A DNA stretch of 31,104 nucleotides from SIG714 sp045629725 (GTDB lineage: Bacteria > Bacillota > Clostridia > Oscillospirales > CAG-272), in NCBI GenBank assembly GCA_045629725.1, contig JAZQRT010000138.1:1-31104 (forward strand), given 5' to 3'. Position 1 is the stretch's first letter. Each line of letters begins with the position of its first letter. Below, piece after piece: positions 15,698 to 23,800 of the stretch. A model generated the notes under the pieces. The model ran no database searches. It saw only the letters and a program-made list of their open reading frames with translations, and was not told the origin of the DNA. The position numbers were made by a program, and so were the translations under genes.

Positions 15698-15778
15698 GAT
15701 TTTTTTCAAAAGTGTGTAATGCTGTTTTTGAATTTATTCTGTTTATATTTTAATATATTCTTCACTTAATATCAATAC

Positions 15779-15807
15779 TTGACAATGTTTTTTTTAGATG
15801 GTATAAT
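15779..15807 (+). promoter_or_regulatory. Sigma-A promoter for the DUF3737 gene
   Basis: TTGACA (15779-15784), 17 nt and TATAAT (15802-15807), a perfect consensus. It shows that an in-frame start at 15779 is impossible and supports the ATG at 15839. Confidence 0.88.
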
Positions 15808-15838
15808 AAGATTTATAAAAATAAGGAAAAGGCGAAAA

Positions 15839-16672
15839 ATGAAAATTGTTGAAAATCTTAAATTAGACGAGGAACGCGCTCTTTACGGAAGCGACGGAAT
15901 AACTGTAAGAAACTGCCGATTTGACGGGGAGGCAGACGGTGAAAGCGCCCTTAAGGAAAGCCGTAATATTACGGTTGAGGATTGCTTTTGGAATCTGAGG
16001 TATCCCTTTTGGCACGATGATAATTTGTATATAAAAAATACGGAAATGACCGATAAATGCCGCGCGGCGCTTTGGTATTCAAAAAACATAAATATCAAGG
16101 ATACAAAGCTTCACGGAATCAAGGCGCTTCGAGAGTGCAGTGATGTGGAAATTACGGATTGCAGTATTGATTCCACGGAGTTTGGCTGGTTCGTAGACGG
16201 CGTTAAAATGAGAAACACCGCCGCTAAGAGTGAATATTTCATGATGCGCTCAAAAAATCTTGACTTCAAGAAAGTGGCGCTTTTGGGTAAATATTCTTTC
16301 CAATACATAGAAGATTCAGTCTTTGAGGATTGTGTATTCAATACTAAGGACGCATTTTGGCACGCAAAGAACGTGACTGTCAAAAACTGTGAGGTGAACG
16401 GCGAGTATCTTGCATGGTATGCGGAGAATATCACCTTTGAAAACTGCAGGATATCTGGCACACAGCCCTTTTGCTACTGCAAGGGATTGAAGCTTATAAA
16501 CTGCGAAATGACGGGAGCGGACTTCGCTTTTGAAAAATCCGAGGTTGAAGCAGAGATCGTAACCCCTGTTATAAGCATCAAAAATCCCGCATCGGGATAT
16601 ATCAAGGTCCCCGCAGCGGACGATCTTATTCTTGATGATGAAAACGCAAAGTGCGAAATTGTAATCGGATAA
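15839..16672 (+). CDS. DUF3737 family right-handed beta-helix protein
   Basis: The 277-residue protein is built of short repeats of the form (I/V)-x-(I/V)-x-(D/N)-C/T about every 20 residues, for example NITVEDCFW, NINIKDTKLHG, NVTVKNCEVNG and NITFENCRISG, a pentapeptide/pectate-lyase-like beta-helix. It matches DUF3737. No signal peptide is present, so it should be cytoplasmic, and function is unknown. The start at 15839 follows AAGGAAAAGGCG. It sits between sigma pairs A and B with its own sigma-A promoter and terminator, so it is not obviously part of either regulon. Confidence 0.85.
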   Translation: MKIVENLKLDEERALYGSDGITVRNCRFDGEADGESALKESRNITVEDCFWNLRYPFWHDDNLYIKNTEMTDKCRAALWYSKNINIKDTKLHGIKALRECSDVEITDCSIDSTEFGWFVDGVKMRNTAAKSEYFMMRSKNLDFKKVALLGKYSFQYIEDSVFEDCVFNTKDAFWHAKNVTVKNCEVNGEYLAWYAENITFENCRISGTQPFCYCKGLKLINCEMTGADFAFEKSEVEAEIVTPVISIKNPASGYIKVPAADDLILDDENAKCEIVIG

Positions 16673-16676
16673 ACAG

Positions 16677-16708
16677 CGGCTGACAGAAAAGTCAGCCGTT
16701 TCGATTTT
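16677..16708 (+). terminator. Terminator of the DUF3737 gene
   Basis: Stem CGGCTGAC (16677-16684) and GTCAGCCG (16691-16698), loop AGAAAA, followed by TTTCGATTTT. Confidence 0.8.
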
Positions 16709-16717
16709 GCAATAAAA

Positions 16718-16759
16718 TGCAACCTTTTAGATTCAAAAACTGTCTTTATAAGTGAAAGG
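16718..16759 (+). promoter_or_regulatory. Candidate autoregulated ECF promoter of pair B
   Basis: TGCAA (16718-16722), 18 nt, TGTC (16741-16744), TTTATAA, GTGAAAGG (16752-16759). The same blocks with identical spacings precede sigma pair C (24760-24801). The AAC...GTC layout with about 17 nt fits ECF promoters in general. GTGAAAGGGG doubles as the ribosome binding region of the ATG at 16769, so the leader would be very short. Confidence 0.65.
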
Positions 16760-16768
16760 GGTGATAAA

Positions 16769-17320
16769 ATGGAGGATGGCAGAATAATCGAGCTTTATTT
16801 TGAACGCTCGGAAGAAGCGATACGGGAGACCGATAAAAAATACGGCGGCTATTGCCGTAAAATTGCCTATAATATTTTGTATTCCGCGGAGGACTCTGAG
16901 GAGTGCGTGAGTGATACTTATTTTAAGGCATGGGAATCGATACCGCCGCAAAGACCAAATATACTTTCCGCGTTTTTAGGCAGGATAACGAGAAATCTTG
17001 CTTTGAACAGATATGCTTTTTTAAAGGCGGAAAAAAGAAAGCCCAAAGGCGAGATACCCCTTGAGGAGCTTGAGGGCGTACTTGAATCGAAAGCGCCCGA
17101 CCCTTTGGAGGAGATGATCCTCAGGGACGCCATCAACGGCTTTGTTGCCTCGCTTTCAAAAGAATCAAGGATGATTTTTGTTCGCAGATATTGGTATCTT
17201 GACAGTATAAAGAAAATCGCGAGAGATTATAAGATCCCCGAGGGAACAGTGAAATCCATACTTTCAAGAACAAAAAGTAAATTTGCCGGATACTTGAAAA
17301 AGGAGGGAATTGAGCTGTGA
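16769..17320 (+). CDS. ECF-like RNA polymerase sigma factor, pair B
   Basis: This 183-residue sigma factor has region 2 (RIIELYFERSEEAIRETDKKY, then CRKIAYNIL, EECVSDTYFKAWESIPP) and FLGRITRNLALNRY. Region 4 contains the helix-turn-helix IKKIARDYKIPEGTVKSIL, the TVKSxLxRxxxK type shared with pair C. Promoter specificity should therefore be close to that of C. The start follows AAAGGGGTGATAAA. The last codon overlaps the GTG start of the membrane partner (GTGA). Confidence 0.9.
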   Translation: MEDGRIIELYFERSEEAIRETDKKYGGYCRKIAYNILYSAEDSEECVSDTYFKAWESIPPQRPNILSAFLGRITRNLALNRYAFLKAEKRKPKGEIPLEELEGVLESKAPDPLEEMILRDAINGFVASLSKESRMIFVRRYWYLDSIKKIARDYKIPEGTVKSILSRTKSKFAGYLKKEGIEL

Positions 17321-18594
17321 AAAAGATTGTTTCCATAATGAACTACCTTGATGATGAATATATCAGCGAAGCCTCCCCCGAAAAGGCTAAGCCCATGAAA
17401 AGGATAAGGCGCGGAATAGCCTCCATGTGGCTTTCGGCAGGGGCATGTGTTGCCGCGGCGGCTTTGGTGTTCATTTCCGTTTTTACCCCATATGTTTATA
17501 CCGCAGAGGATATTAATAAGGCTTTTGGTGCTACAAACGATGGGGTGACCTCCTCCTACCAAAAGGTCTACGTTCCCTCGGGTGATCATCTCAGAATAAA
17601 TCCTGTGGAGTATACAAGCACTATTTCGATATATAAATATAAAGACTCGGGATCCGTGGTAAAAAGTCCCGACAAACAAGAATTGCAAAATCTTGCAGAC
17701 TCGGTTTTTGCCCGTTTTTTTGAAAAAACAGGCACAGAGTCCGCGGAGCTTGAACTGAAGAAATACGATGAGGATTGGCGCGACGATTACAGTGAATGTT
17801 ATCGAGGAAGCCTATATGCGGGGGATTATCTGTTATCCGCAGATCAAACCGCGACCGAAAACACTGTTATGATATTTAAACGCTCGGAAAGCGACAGAAG
17901 CATACCCATCAGTTTGGGAAACGTAAAGCTCGAGATTGACGGGAACAAGACCAACGAAGAACTGCTTTCGGGCTTGGATGATATAAAAGCAGCGGTCTTT
18001 GAACTTTTCGGAACATCATTCAGAGATGTTGAGATCGTGAGGCATTACAATGGTCATTCTGAGTGCGTATCAAACCTTAAAATTATCTTTTACAATTCCC
18101 ATCCACTTGATGAAAAGATAAATTCAAGTGAAAATTATTTCTATCCCCTTTCGGACTATATAAGCCTTTCCTTTGATGGAAAATATTCAACGGGTGATAT
18201 ATTGACAAATGGAATAATAACCTATGTTCAAAAAAGAGTTGAGGGTGAGAAACTTGTGAAAAGGGTGAAAAAAGCTGAAATGATTACACTTGCCGAAGCG
18301 GAAGAATTGCTGTTCAAGGGATACGTATTCGGTTCTCACAGTTGTCCGACATGTATGGCAGAACAGGAAAAGGTTGATTTTGAGGGGTATGACTACGTCA
18401 GCTTGGAATACCTTTTTAAACGCAACTACGATACGGGCGAAAGGGAAGAATGTTTGCCCTTTTACGCTTTTTATAAATATATAGGCGACGCTGAAAACGG
18501 CAATCAAATTTATGCCAAAACCTATGTCTGCGCCCTCAAGGTAAAAGGATATGAGGAGTTTTTTGAAAAGCAAGCAGAGGATCACTCAAACTAA
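17317..18594 (+). CDS. Putative anti-sigma/sensor membrane protein, pair B (CPxC ectodomain)
   Basis: The 425-residue protein starts at a GTG overlapping the sigma stop, behind AGGAGGG. The cytoplasmic N-terminus (1-35) contains NYLDDEYISEASP, a short motif also seen in pairs C (LADDKYIAEAHP) and D (NYLDLELIER), likely the sigma-binding part. A membrane segment (about 36-58) leads to an extracellular domain homologous to pair A, with CPTC (Cys343, Cys346) and a C-terminal FFEKQAED. It lacks the long Thr/Pro linker of A. Inference: a membrane-held anti-sigma with a metal- or redox-capable ectodomain. Not matched to a named family. Confidence 0.75.
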   Translation: MKKIVSIMNYLDDEYISEASPEKAKPMKRIRRGIASMWLSAGACVAAAALVFISVFTPYVYTAEDINKAFGATNDGVTSSYQKVYVPSGDHLRINPVEYTSTISIYKYKDSGSVVKSPDKQELQNLADSVFARFFEKTGTESAELELKKYDEDWRDDYSECYRGSLYAGDYLLSADQTATENTVMIFKRSESDRSIPISLGNVKLEIDGNKTNEELLSGLDDIKAAVFELFGTSFRDVEIVRHYNGHSECVSNLKIIFYNSHPLDEKINSSENYFYPLSDYISLSFDGKYSTGDILTNGIITYVQKRVEGEKLVKRVKKAEMITLAEAEELLFKGYVFGSHSCPTCMAEQEKVDFEGYDYVSLEYLFKRNYDTGEREECLPFYAFYKYIGDAENGNQIYAKTYVCALKVKGYEEFFEKQAEDHSN

Positions 18595-18601
18595 AACAAA
18601 C

Positions 18602-18640
18602 AAAAAAAGGTTATGCCGCCAATGGGCATAACCTTTTTTT
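18602..18640. terminator. Bidirectional terminator after sigma pair B
   Basis: Seven A, GGTTATGCC (18609-18617), a 7-nt loop, GGCATAACC (18625-18633), then seven T. A long perfect stem serving both the converging plus- and minus-strand genes. Confidence 0.9.
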
Positions 18641-18660
18641 GTGTGACTAATATTCTCACG

Positions 18661-19491
18661 TCATTTTTCATTTACTCTGTATTTAATGGTCTTATGGATA
18701 TATCTGTTTTTGGAAGAATTTTGAAATTCTTTGCAGGCTTCAGCGTCAAAGCCGATTATTATCCTACCGTCACGCACTGTAAAAGGAAGCTCGGTTTCGG
18801 TTTCTGTATCTGACATAAAAAACGAGATATCGCTGGGATCTCTCCCTTCCTCAAGCTTTATTTCAAGCTCAATGCTTTTGTATTCAACTGTTTTTTCCAA
18901 AGATAATCTGAGCTGTGATTTGTCGGTGTTTATACTACAAAGGGTGGCATCAAGGGAATAACCAATGCCTGTGGCGGTAATATCAACGCTGCGAACCACG
19001 CCTTCGTATGTTGATCCACCTGTTTTATGGGTACGTTCATCGTAAGTTCTATGATATCTTTCGTCGTTTATACCGTCAAAATTGTAATCTCCGATAATAA
19101 TAAAGTGTAACATTCCCCCTTCGTCCACAAGGGAATATAGTGCCCCGTCCTTATCAAAGGAGTTATAATTGGAAAAGTAGCACAAAAAGGGAAGTATAAG
19201 AGATATTAAGACAAAGGGAAGCATTTTCACGTCATTTTCCCAAATGGCTCTCACAAAAAGCGCGATACCGATAAAGATCACTGCGATGACGGCATGATAA
19301 AACTTTACTCCAAAGGATGGAGAAAGAAAGCCTCCGTCCGTACTGTCAGAATACGCGGCTTTATAATTGAAAATAAAAAACACAAAGCAAACAACCATGA
19401 TAACGAGCGCGAAAACCGAGTAGATAATAAGGGGCTTTTTCATAGGTCCATACTTGGCTTTATAGTGATTTTCTTTTTTTGTTTTTTCCAT
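18661..19491 (-). CDS. Membrane protein with calcium-loop-like motif, unknown function
   Basis: I do not recognise a family for this 276-residue protein. A basic cytoplasmic start is followed by three membrane segments (about 20-42, 63-83 and 89-106). The C-terminal half (from about 110) is polar and probably extracellular, and carries GDYNFDGINDERY, an Asp-rich loop like those of calcium-binding dockerin, EF-hand or FG-GAP repeats. The last 100 residues look beta-rich. Start 19491 follows AAAGGCGG and a good sigma-A promoter. It is a single-gene transcript ending at the shared terminator. Confidence 0.7.
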   Translation of the reverse strand: MEKTKKENHYKAKYGPMKKPLIIYSVFALVIMVVCFVFFIFNYKAAYSDSTDGGFLSPSFGVKFYHAVIAVIFIGIALFVRAIWENDVKMLPFVLISLILPFLCYFSNYNSFDKDGALYSLVDEGGMLHFIIIGDYNFDGINDERYHRTYDERTHKTGGSTYEGVVRSVDITATGIGYSLDATLCSINTDKSQLRLSLEKTVEYKSIELEIKLEEGRDPSDISFFMSDTETETELPFTVRDGRIIIGFDAEACKEFQNSSKNRYIHKTIKYRVNEK

Positions 19492-19514
19492 GATTATACC
19501 GCCTTTCTAATTTC

Positions 19515-19543
19515 ATAATACAGGCTATTTTCCTATATTTCAA
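19515..19543 (-). promoter_or_regulatory. Sigma-A promoter for the 18661-19491 gene
   Basis: On the minus strand TTGAAA (19543-19538), 17 nt and TATTAT (19520-19515). Confidence 0.65.
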
Positions 19544-19609
19544 GGGACTAAATGTGAATTTTATTTATTGATTTGTCAATAGCTAACGGCATAATAACAT
19601 AATAAAATG

Positions 19610-19641
19610 AAAAGCCATGCCACAAAACGGGCATAGCTTTT
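19610..19641 (-). terminator. Terminator of the fliB-like gene
   Basis: Arms AAAAGCCATGCC (19610-19621) and GGCATAGCTTTT (19630-19641) with one mismatch. On the minus strand it is followed by CATTTTATT and begins 12 nt after the stop. Confidence 0.8.
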
Positions 19642-19653
19642 AAGGTTTTGATA

Positions 19654-20586
19654 TCAGTAAAAAATGTGTATAAGTCTCTCGGTATTCTCCTCGGAATACT
19701 CGATCTCCGCTGAATATGCTCTTGCAATATCTGCAAGGTGTTCAAAGGTACAAGCGCCGTTTTTTATTATTTGGGCGTTGCAAAGAGCTTTAATTACATA
19801 ATATCCAAGCAGGGAAAAAGCAATTCTTGCAGAAAAATCTTCTTCATTTTCAGCGTTTGGGGTATGTCGGTAGATAAAATAATGAAGGAGATTTTCAAAA
19901 GCCACGTCAAGCTTTGGGATAGGATCATAATTTCCAAAGCTTCCAAGATCTTCAAGAGCTTCCGTCCAATCATCATCAAGACGTTCAAGACGGGAAAATA
20001 TTTTCGAGAACTCACGGGGAGTTTTCTTTTCAAAATGTGTAGCCGTTGATGTGAGTATCATATCCACCCTACTGTCAAGGGGCAGAGCGTCATCGGAAAG
20101 AATATCGAATACCTTTTGCCTTTTGCTAAGGATATATTCTTCAATTTCCGTCAGTTCCCATTCTTCTTCCGCGTCTTCGGAAATAGGGGTGAAGCACTTT
20201 TTATCGCTTGACAGTATTATCCTTGCCGCCTCCTCGCAGGAAAGTCCAAGCCCTGCTTCGGTGTGATCGGAAAAGAAGTTGTAAAACCTTGGGTGCTCCG
20301 AGCATATCTCACCAAGATACCCCTCACCCTTTTCGATAATGATATCGCAAAGCCCCTCCTCATTCAAAAAGGGGCATTTGCCGTTAGGGCACATACGAAA
20401 TCCAATGCCGTCCTCAAGCTCTGTCAAATTTTCCCGAATACGCTTTCCAAGGCATCCCTCAAGGGAGGAATACCTTGAAACAGTATCTTCGTCAATATAT
20501 ACGTCCCAGCCTATGCAACAGCTGTGGCGGCACTCTGAGGAGATGCACTTGAAATCATTATAATAGCCCGGAGCGTAAGTTTTCAT
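19654..20586 (-). CDS. fliB: FliB family (flagellin lysine-N-methylase-like) Cys-rich protein
   Basis: The 310-residue protein matches the family named after Salmonella FliB, which methylates flagellin lysines. The N-terminal cysteine cluster is intact: Cys14, Cys19, Cys23-Cys24 in the SECRHSCCIGW context, then Cys66, Cys71 (CPFLNEEGLC) with Cys80, and Cys95 in EICSEHPRF. Such clusters are proposed to bind an iron-sulfur centre. The C-terminal half is helical. Clostridia carry many homologs away from flagellar genes, and none is seen here, so flagellin need not be the substrate. It starts 12 bp after the 5'-nucleotidase stop and is probably expressed from that gene's promoter. Confidence 0.75.
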   Translation of the reverse strand: MKTYAPGYYNDFKCISSECRHSCCIGWDVYIDEDTVSRYSSLEGCLGKRIRENLTELEDGIGFRMCPNGKCPFLNEEGLCDIIIEKGEGYLGEICSEHPRFYNFFSDHTEAGLGLSCEEAARIILSSDKKCFTPISEDAEEEWELTEIEEYILSKRQKVFDILSDDALPLDSRVDMILTSTATHFEKKTPREFSKIFSRLERLDDDWTEALEDLGSFGNYDPIPKLDVAFENLLHYFIYRHTPNAENEEDFSARIAFSLLGYYVIKALCNAQIIKNGACTFEHLADIARAYSAEIEYSEENTERLIHIFY

Positions 20587-20598
20587 AAATATACCTTT

Positions 20599-22497
20599 TT
20601 AAGCTTTATTTAACTTTTTTCTGCTGATCTTTTTTCTTATTGCAATAACAGTCCATGTGATGCCGCCTGCAATAACAAGAATAAGGATAATTACAACATA
20701 GGTAAAGATATTTGCGTTACGAAGCATGTCTGCGGGATTAAGGCTTGAATACACCACCTTGCGTCCGTCCACTGTGCTGTAATGCTCGTCCATCTCACCG
20801 CCCATTTCCTTAAGGTATGTGGAGATAGCGTACCACTCCTTAAGGGGAGTGCCGTTTTCGTCTTTGATTACGTAGTTTACAAGATCGCCAACAGCAACAA
20901 CGTTTCCGTTTTCGTCACGGGGGGTGATCGAAAGAAGTCCCATTGAGGTTTCTTCAACGTTTCCGAGCATCTGTCCCATATACATACCTGCAACAACGTG
21001 GTAGAGTTTGTCCTCGTCGATTGCGGATTTTGTTCCGTCGGAATTAAGGAGCATAGCATAGTCAACCTTATTGAATATCATGCGGTTTGTGTTAAAGGAG
21101 TATTCAATACCCGACATAAAGAGCTGAGCGGAGTTCATAAGGGGCTGAATTGAAGCGTCAAGCTCAACAAGATTTTTTAGGTCCTTACCTGTTATGTAAA
21201 TGGAGATAAGCTCACCCTCAGTTCCGACACCAAGGGATGCGGCATTGAATATATCGGAAACGGTTACGTTACCCTTGGGGATACTTGCTCTGATAACACC
21301 TGCGGCGGTGAGGGCAACGTCAACTTTTTTGCCGGTAACTTGCTCTGCGGCTGCTTTGTAAGCATCGGAGAACACGTTTCCGAGGGTTGATTCGTGCTGT
21401 GTTGCGTAAACGTCCTTTACAAGGTCGAATTCATATTTGTTATTGAGAAGCACCTCGTCAAAGGTAAAGCCGTATTTGGAAAGGTAGTCCTTTTCAACGT
21501 CACCCTTGTATTTGGTAACAAGAGCGGCGATCTCGGGGTCGTCTTCCACATTTTCATCAATGGGGATAAGCTCATAGCTCTTAAGGGAAGTGCCCTCAGC
21601 ACTCTTTGTAAGCTTAACAACACCGAGATTCTTTCCGTATTCCGCAGCGGAAACGATGAGGGTGCCGTTTACCGAAATGGGATTGTCAAGAGTGGTGTGA
21701 GTGTGTCCCGAAACGATAAGGTCGATTCCGTCAACCTTTTCGGCGAGTTCATAGTCTTCGCCCTTACCATCAGAGGTTCCGCTGTGAGAAAGGCAGACAA
21801 CAACGGGGTCAGCTCCGTATTTATCCGTACATTCCTTTGTTGCCTTATCAACTACCGATTTTGCAGTTTCAACCGGGTCTTTAAAGACCATTCCGGAATT
21901 GGGAGCACAGTCATCGGAGTTAAAGCCGAAAATGCCGAAGATAACAAAGTAAATGCCGCCGCGTTCGATAATGGTGTAGTCCTTAACGCCGTAATTATTC
22001 ATAGCGTCCCACATTTCCTTGTCATATCCTTCCTCGCCTTCAAGGGGTGGCATATAGTTGGAGCAGAGGAGTTCGGGAAGCTTGTCGCCGCTTTCAGCTG
22101 CCGCATTCAGCATGGATTTGAGTCCGTCCTGAAGGTAATCGTATTCGTGGTTACCAAAGGTGGTGGCGTCATAGCCCATGGCACCCATCATGCGAAGCTC
22201 AATGGCAGAGGTGGGGTATGCGGTCTGGAAAAGAGAGCCCATGGAAAAATCACCGCCGTCAACAAGGATAGCGTTTGGGCTTTTTGCTTTCTGCTGCTTG
22301 ATGGCAGTCATAAGCCTTGCATAACCGCCGTATTCACCAACACCGTTTTCATTTGCAGACGGAAGCAGGTGTGAGTGCAGGTCATGAGTGAAAAGTATAG
22401 TGATGTCATCGTCACTCTCTGCAGATGTGAAAATGCATAGAGAGAAAAGCATCATAAATGCAAGTGCAAGGGATAAAATGCGTTTCGCGTTTTTCAT
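20599..22497 (-). CDS. Surface-anchored bifunctional 5'-nucleotidase / 2',3'-cyclic phosphodiesterase (UshA-like)
   Basis: The 632-residue protein begins (22497, GGAAGG upstream) with a signal peptide of about 27 residues ending near FTSAES. The metallophosphoesterase domain follows, with LFTHDLHSH (about 35-43), FGNHEYDY and VSGHTHT as di-metal ligands. Next comes the 5'-nucleotidase C-terminal domain (about 400-570), then a C-terminal membrane helix (about 600-623) with a basic tail (RKKISRKKLNKA). It should act outside the cell, removing phosphate from nucleotides to salvage nucleosides. The helix-plus-basic-tail end resembles a stop-transfer anchor, not an LPxTG signal. It heads a transcript with the fliB-like gene. 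Confidence 0.93.
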   Translation of the reverse strand: MKNAKRILSLALAFMMLFSLCIFTSAESDDDITILFTHDLHSHLLPSANENGVGEYGGYARLMTAIKQQKAKSPNAILVDGGDFSMGSLFQTAYPTSAIELRMMGAMGYDATTFGNHEYDYLQDGLKSMLNAAAESGDKLPELLCSNYMPPLEGEEGYDKEMWDAMNNYGVKDYTIIERGGIYFVIFGIFGFNSDDCAPNSGMVFKDPVETAKSVVDKATKECTDKYGADPVVVCLSHSGTSDGKGEDYELAEKVDGIDLIVSGHTHTTLDNPISVNGTLIVSAAEYGKNLGVVKLTKSAEGTSLKSYELIPIDENVEDDPEIAALVTKYKGDVEKDYLSKYGFTFDEVLLNNKYEFDLVKDVYATQHESTLGNVFSDAYKAAAEQVTGKKVDVALTAAGVIRASIPKGNVTVSDIFNAASLGVGTEGELISIYITGKDLKNLVELDASIQPLMNSAQLFMSGIEYSFNTNRMIFNKVDYAMLLNSDGTKSAIDEDKLYHVVAGMYMGQMLGNVEETSMGLLSITPRDENGNVVAVGDLVNYVIKDENGTPLKEWYAISTYLKEMGGEMDEHYSTVDGRKVVYSSLNPADMLRNANIFTYVVIILILVIAGGITWTVIAIRKKISRKKLNKA

Positions 22498-22546
22498 AAA
22501 TCGAACCTTCCTTGTATTATTTTTTATGTTTAATAAAGCTACGTAT

Positions 22547-22575
22547 ATTATATCACAAATTGTAGGATTATGCAA
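22547..22575 (-). promoter_or_regulatory. Sigma-A promoter for the 5'-nucleotidase gene
   Basis: On the minus strand TTGCAT (22575-22570), 17 nt ending in TGA and TATAAT (22552-22547), an extended -10. The leader is about 40 nt. Confidence 0.8.
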
Positions 22576-22619
22576 TAGGTTTGGATAGCTTGAGGAATAG
22601 TTAACGTGTTTAAAATACA

Positions 22620-22654
22620 AAAAGCTATAAAACCTCCGAGGCTTTATAGCTTTT
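22620..22654 (-). terminator. Terminator of the YwaF-like gene
   Basis: Arms AAAAGCTATAAA (22620-22631) and TTTATAGCTTTT (22643-22654), with an inner CCTC/GAGG stem. On the minus strand T-rich sequence follows. Confidence 0.85.
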
Positions 22655-22669
22655 ATTCTTTATGAAATT

Positions 22670-23485
22670 TTATTTTTGTTTGCCACAAAAAACGCGGAGT
22701 ATCAGTTTTTCCAAGGTGAAGATTATCCCGGAAACCAATGCAAAGCCTATGAGGTAAACACATAGGAATGCAGGGTAGGGAACTTTGTCATGTATGATGG
22801 AAAGCACGGGAAGTGTGCAATCATAATAGGGGCTTATGAAAAACATGTTGATCTGTTCAGAGGATCCTGTTGCAACAAAGTGATTATGTACGACCTCGTT
22901 TATGATCATTGCAATTCCCGCAAAGAAATAAAATACGATAAGGCTGCCTACAAAATAACGCTTACTCATCTTACGGCGGTTATATGCAACGATCAGGGCA
23001 CCCAGCACCACCTGAGAACCGTGATGTATCATGGTTTGGTAATTGATTCCCGCCATACTTGTGAAAACGTCATTTGGATAAATAACGACCGCAAGTCCCG
23101 CAAAGAAAGAAAAACTTGCGAAAAATGCCATAAAGGCGTTTCTCATTCTGCCGTTTTTAAGGAAAATAATAAAAGGCAAAGCATAAAGGGGTGTTGAGCA
23201 AAATTGAAAGGGGAACGCGTGCCACTGGTAATCCCAGCTGACGATTCCGTTTTCCGCAGTTATGGAGAAAATAAACTGTTTATAAATTTCCAAAACCACA
23301 AGGACGATCCAAAAGACAAAGAATAAAATGCGTATTGTCTTATCCGATGCGTTGCGAAAACACCAAACAAAAAATATAGCGGACAGTACAATAAAAGCCA
23401 AAAAAATCAAATGGAAGGTTCCAAAGGATTTGGGCGTATCCATTTTTGTTTGTAAAAAACCAACGAATTTTTCAAAAGTTGACAT
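22670..23485 (-). CDS. YwaF/TMEM164-like integral membrane protein
   Basis: The 271-residue protein has about seven membrane segments. It carries the signature of the YwaF/TMEM164 group: YQWHAFPFQFCSTPLY (86-101, Cys96), YPNDVF (136-141) and TMIHHGSQ (151-158, His154/His155). Human TMEM164 is reported as an acyltransferase in ether-lipid synthesis that depends on a conserved Cys and His. Bacterial members are mostly uncharacterised, so the same chemistry is only an inference. Start 23485 follows CGGAGG, and an extended -10 promoter precedes it. It is divergent from the hairpin-rich region and a YhhN-like gene. Confidence 0.8.
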   Translation of the reverse strand: MSTFEKFVGFLQTKMDTPKSFGTFHLIFLAFIVLSAIFFVWCFRNASDKTIRILFFVFWIVLVVLEIYKQFIFSITAENGIVSWDYQWHAFPFQFCSTPLYALPFIIFLKNGRMRNAFMAFFASFSFFAGLAVVIYPNDVFTSMAGINYQTMIHHGSQVVLGALIVAYNRRKMSKRYFVGSLIVFYFFAGIAMIINEVVHNHFVATGSSEQINMFFISPYYDCTLPVLSIIHDKVPYPAFLCVYLIGFALVSGIIFTLEKLILRVFCGKQK

Positions 23486-23517
23486 AATGGTCCTCCGAAA
23501 AAATGTTTCTTGAGAGA

Positions 23518-23546
23518 ATTATATCACATTTTGTAAAAAAATTCAA
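23518..23546 (-). promoter_or_regulatory. Sigma-A promoter for the YwaF-like gene
   Basis: On the minus strand TTGAAT (23546-23541), 17 nt ending in TGA, TATAAT (23523-23518). Confidence 0.8.
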
Positions 23547-23572
23547 GTTTTTTTCATTTTTTTTTTAACAAA

Positions 23573-23606
23573 TACAATTGAAAAAATTGTAATGTCGTGT
23601 TATAAT
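23573..23606 (+). promoter_or_regulatory. Sigma-A promoter with overlapping dyad, driving the hairpin-rich RNA
   Basis: TTGAAA (23578-23583), 17 nt and TATAAT (23601-23606). The -35 lies inside a perfect dyad, TACAATT/AATTGTA (23573-23579 and 23585-23591), a possible operator. Transcription would start near 23612, just before the first strong stem. Confidence 0.65.
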
Positions 23607-23800
23607 GAATATAGAAAGTCGAAATAGTGTAAGATACACTATTTCGAGGCCAAATCATAGATTGGATACCAATTTTTTCAAAAAATTGTCTATATTCATT
23701 GCAATGTGTTATCGAGATAGTTCAATTTCTGTAAAATTGAACTATCAAAAGCCGTTTTTCGGCTTATTGAAATTTTTTTTTACGTTTCGATATTCAATAA
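23604..23800 (+). ncRNA. Candidate structured RNA or long structured leader (no known class)
   Basis: This gene-free stretch holds nested, near-perfect inverted repeats. An outer pair AATGAATATAGA/TCTATATTCATT (23604-23615, 23689-23700) encloses a 12-bp stem CGAAATAGTGTA/TACACTATTTCG (23620-23646, loop AGA) and CAATTTTTT/AAAAAATTG (23670-23688). Outside it are a 13-bp stem GATAGTTCAATTT/AAATTGAACTATC (23716-23746, loop CTGTA), AAGCCG/CGGCTT (23749-23765), and TTATTGAA/TTCAATAA (23764-23771, 23793-23800) whose loop holds nine T. The left arm of the outer pair overlaps the -10, so that pair may be partly a DNA feature. A 74-codon frame across it has no credible start and was not called. It may be a stand-alone RNA or an attenuating leader of the gene at 23845. 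Confidence 0.45.

Noticed and set aside
21394..22374. 326-codon open frame on the plus strand
   Set aside because: It is antisense to the 5'-nucleotidase gene, an artefact of that gene's base composition, with no domain or start signal.
23604..23800. Retron RNA or CRISPR array
   Set aside because: The outer inverted repeat recalls retron a1/a2 arms, but no reverse transcriptase gene is near. There are no regularly spaced direct repeats for CRISPR.
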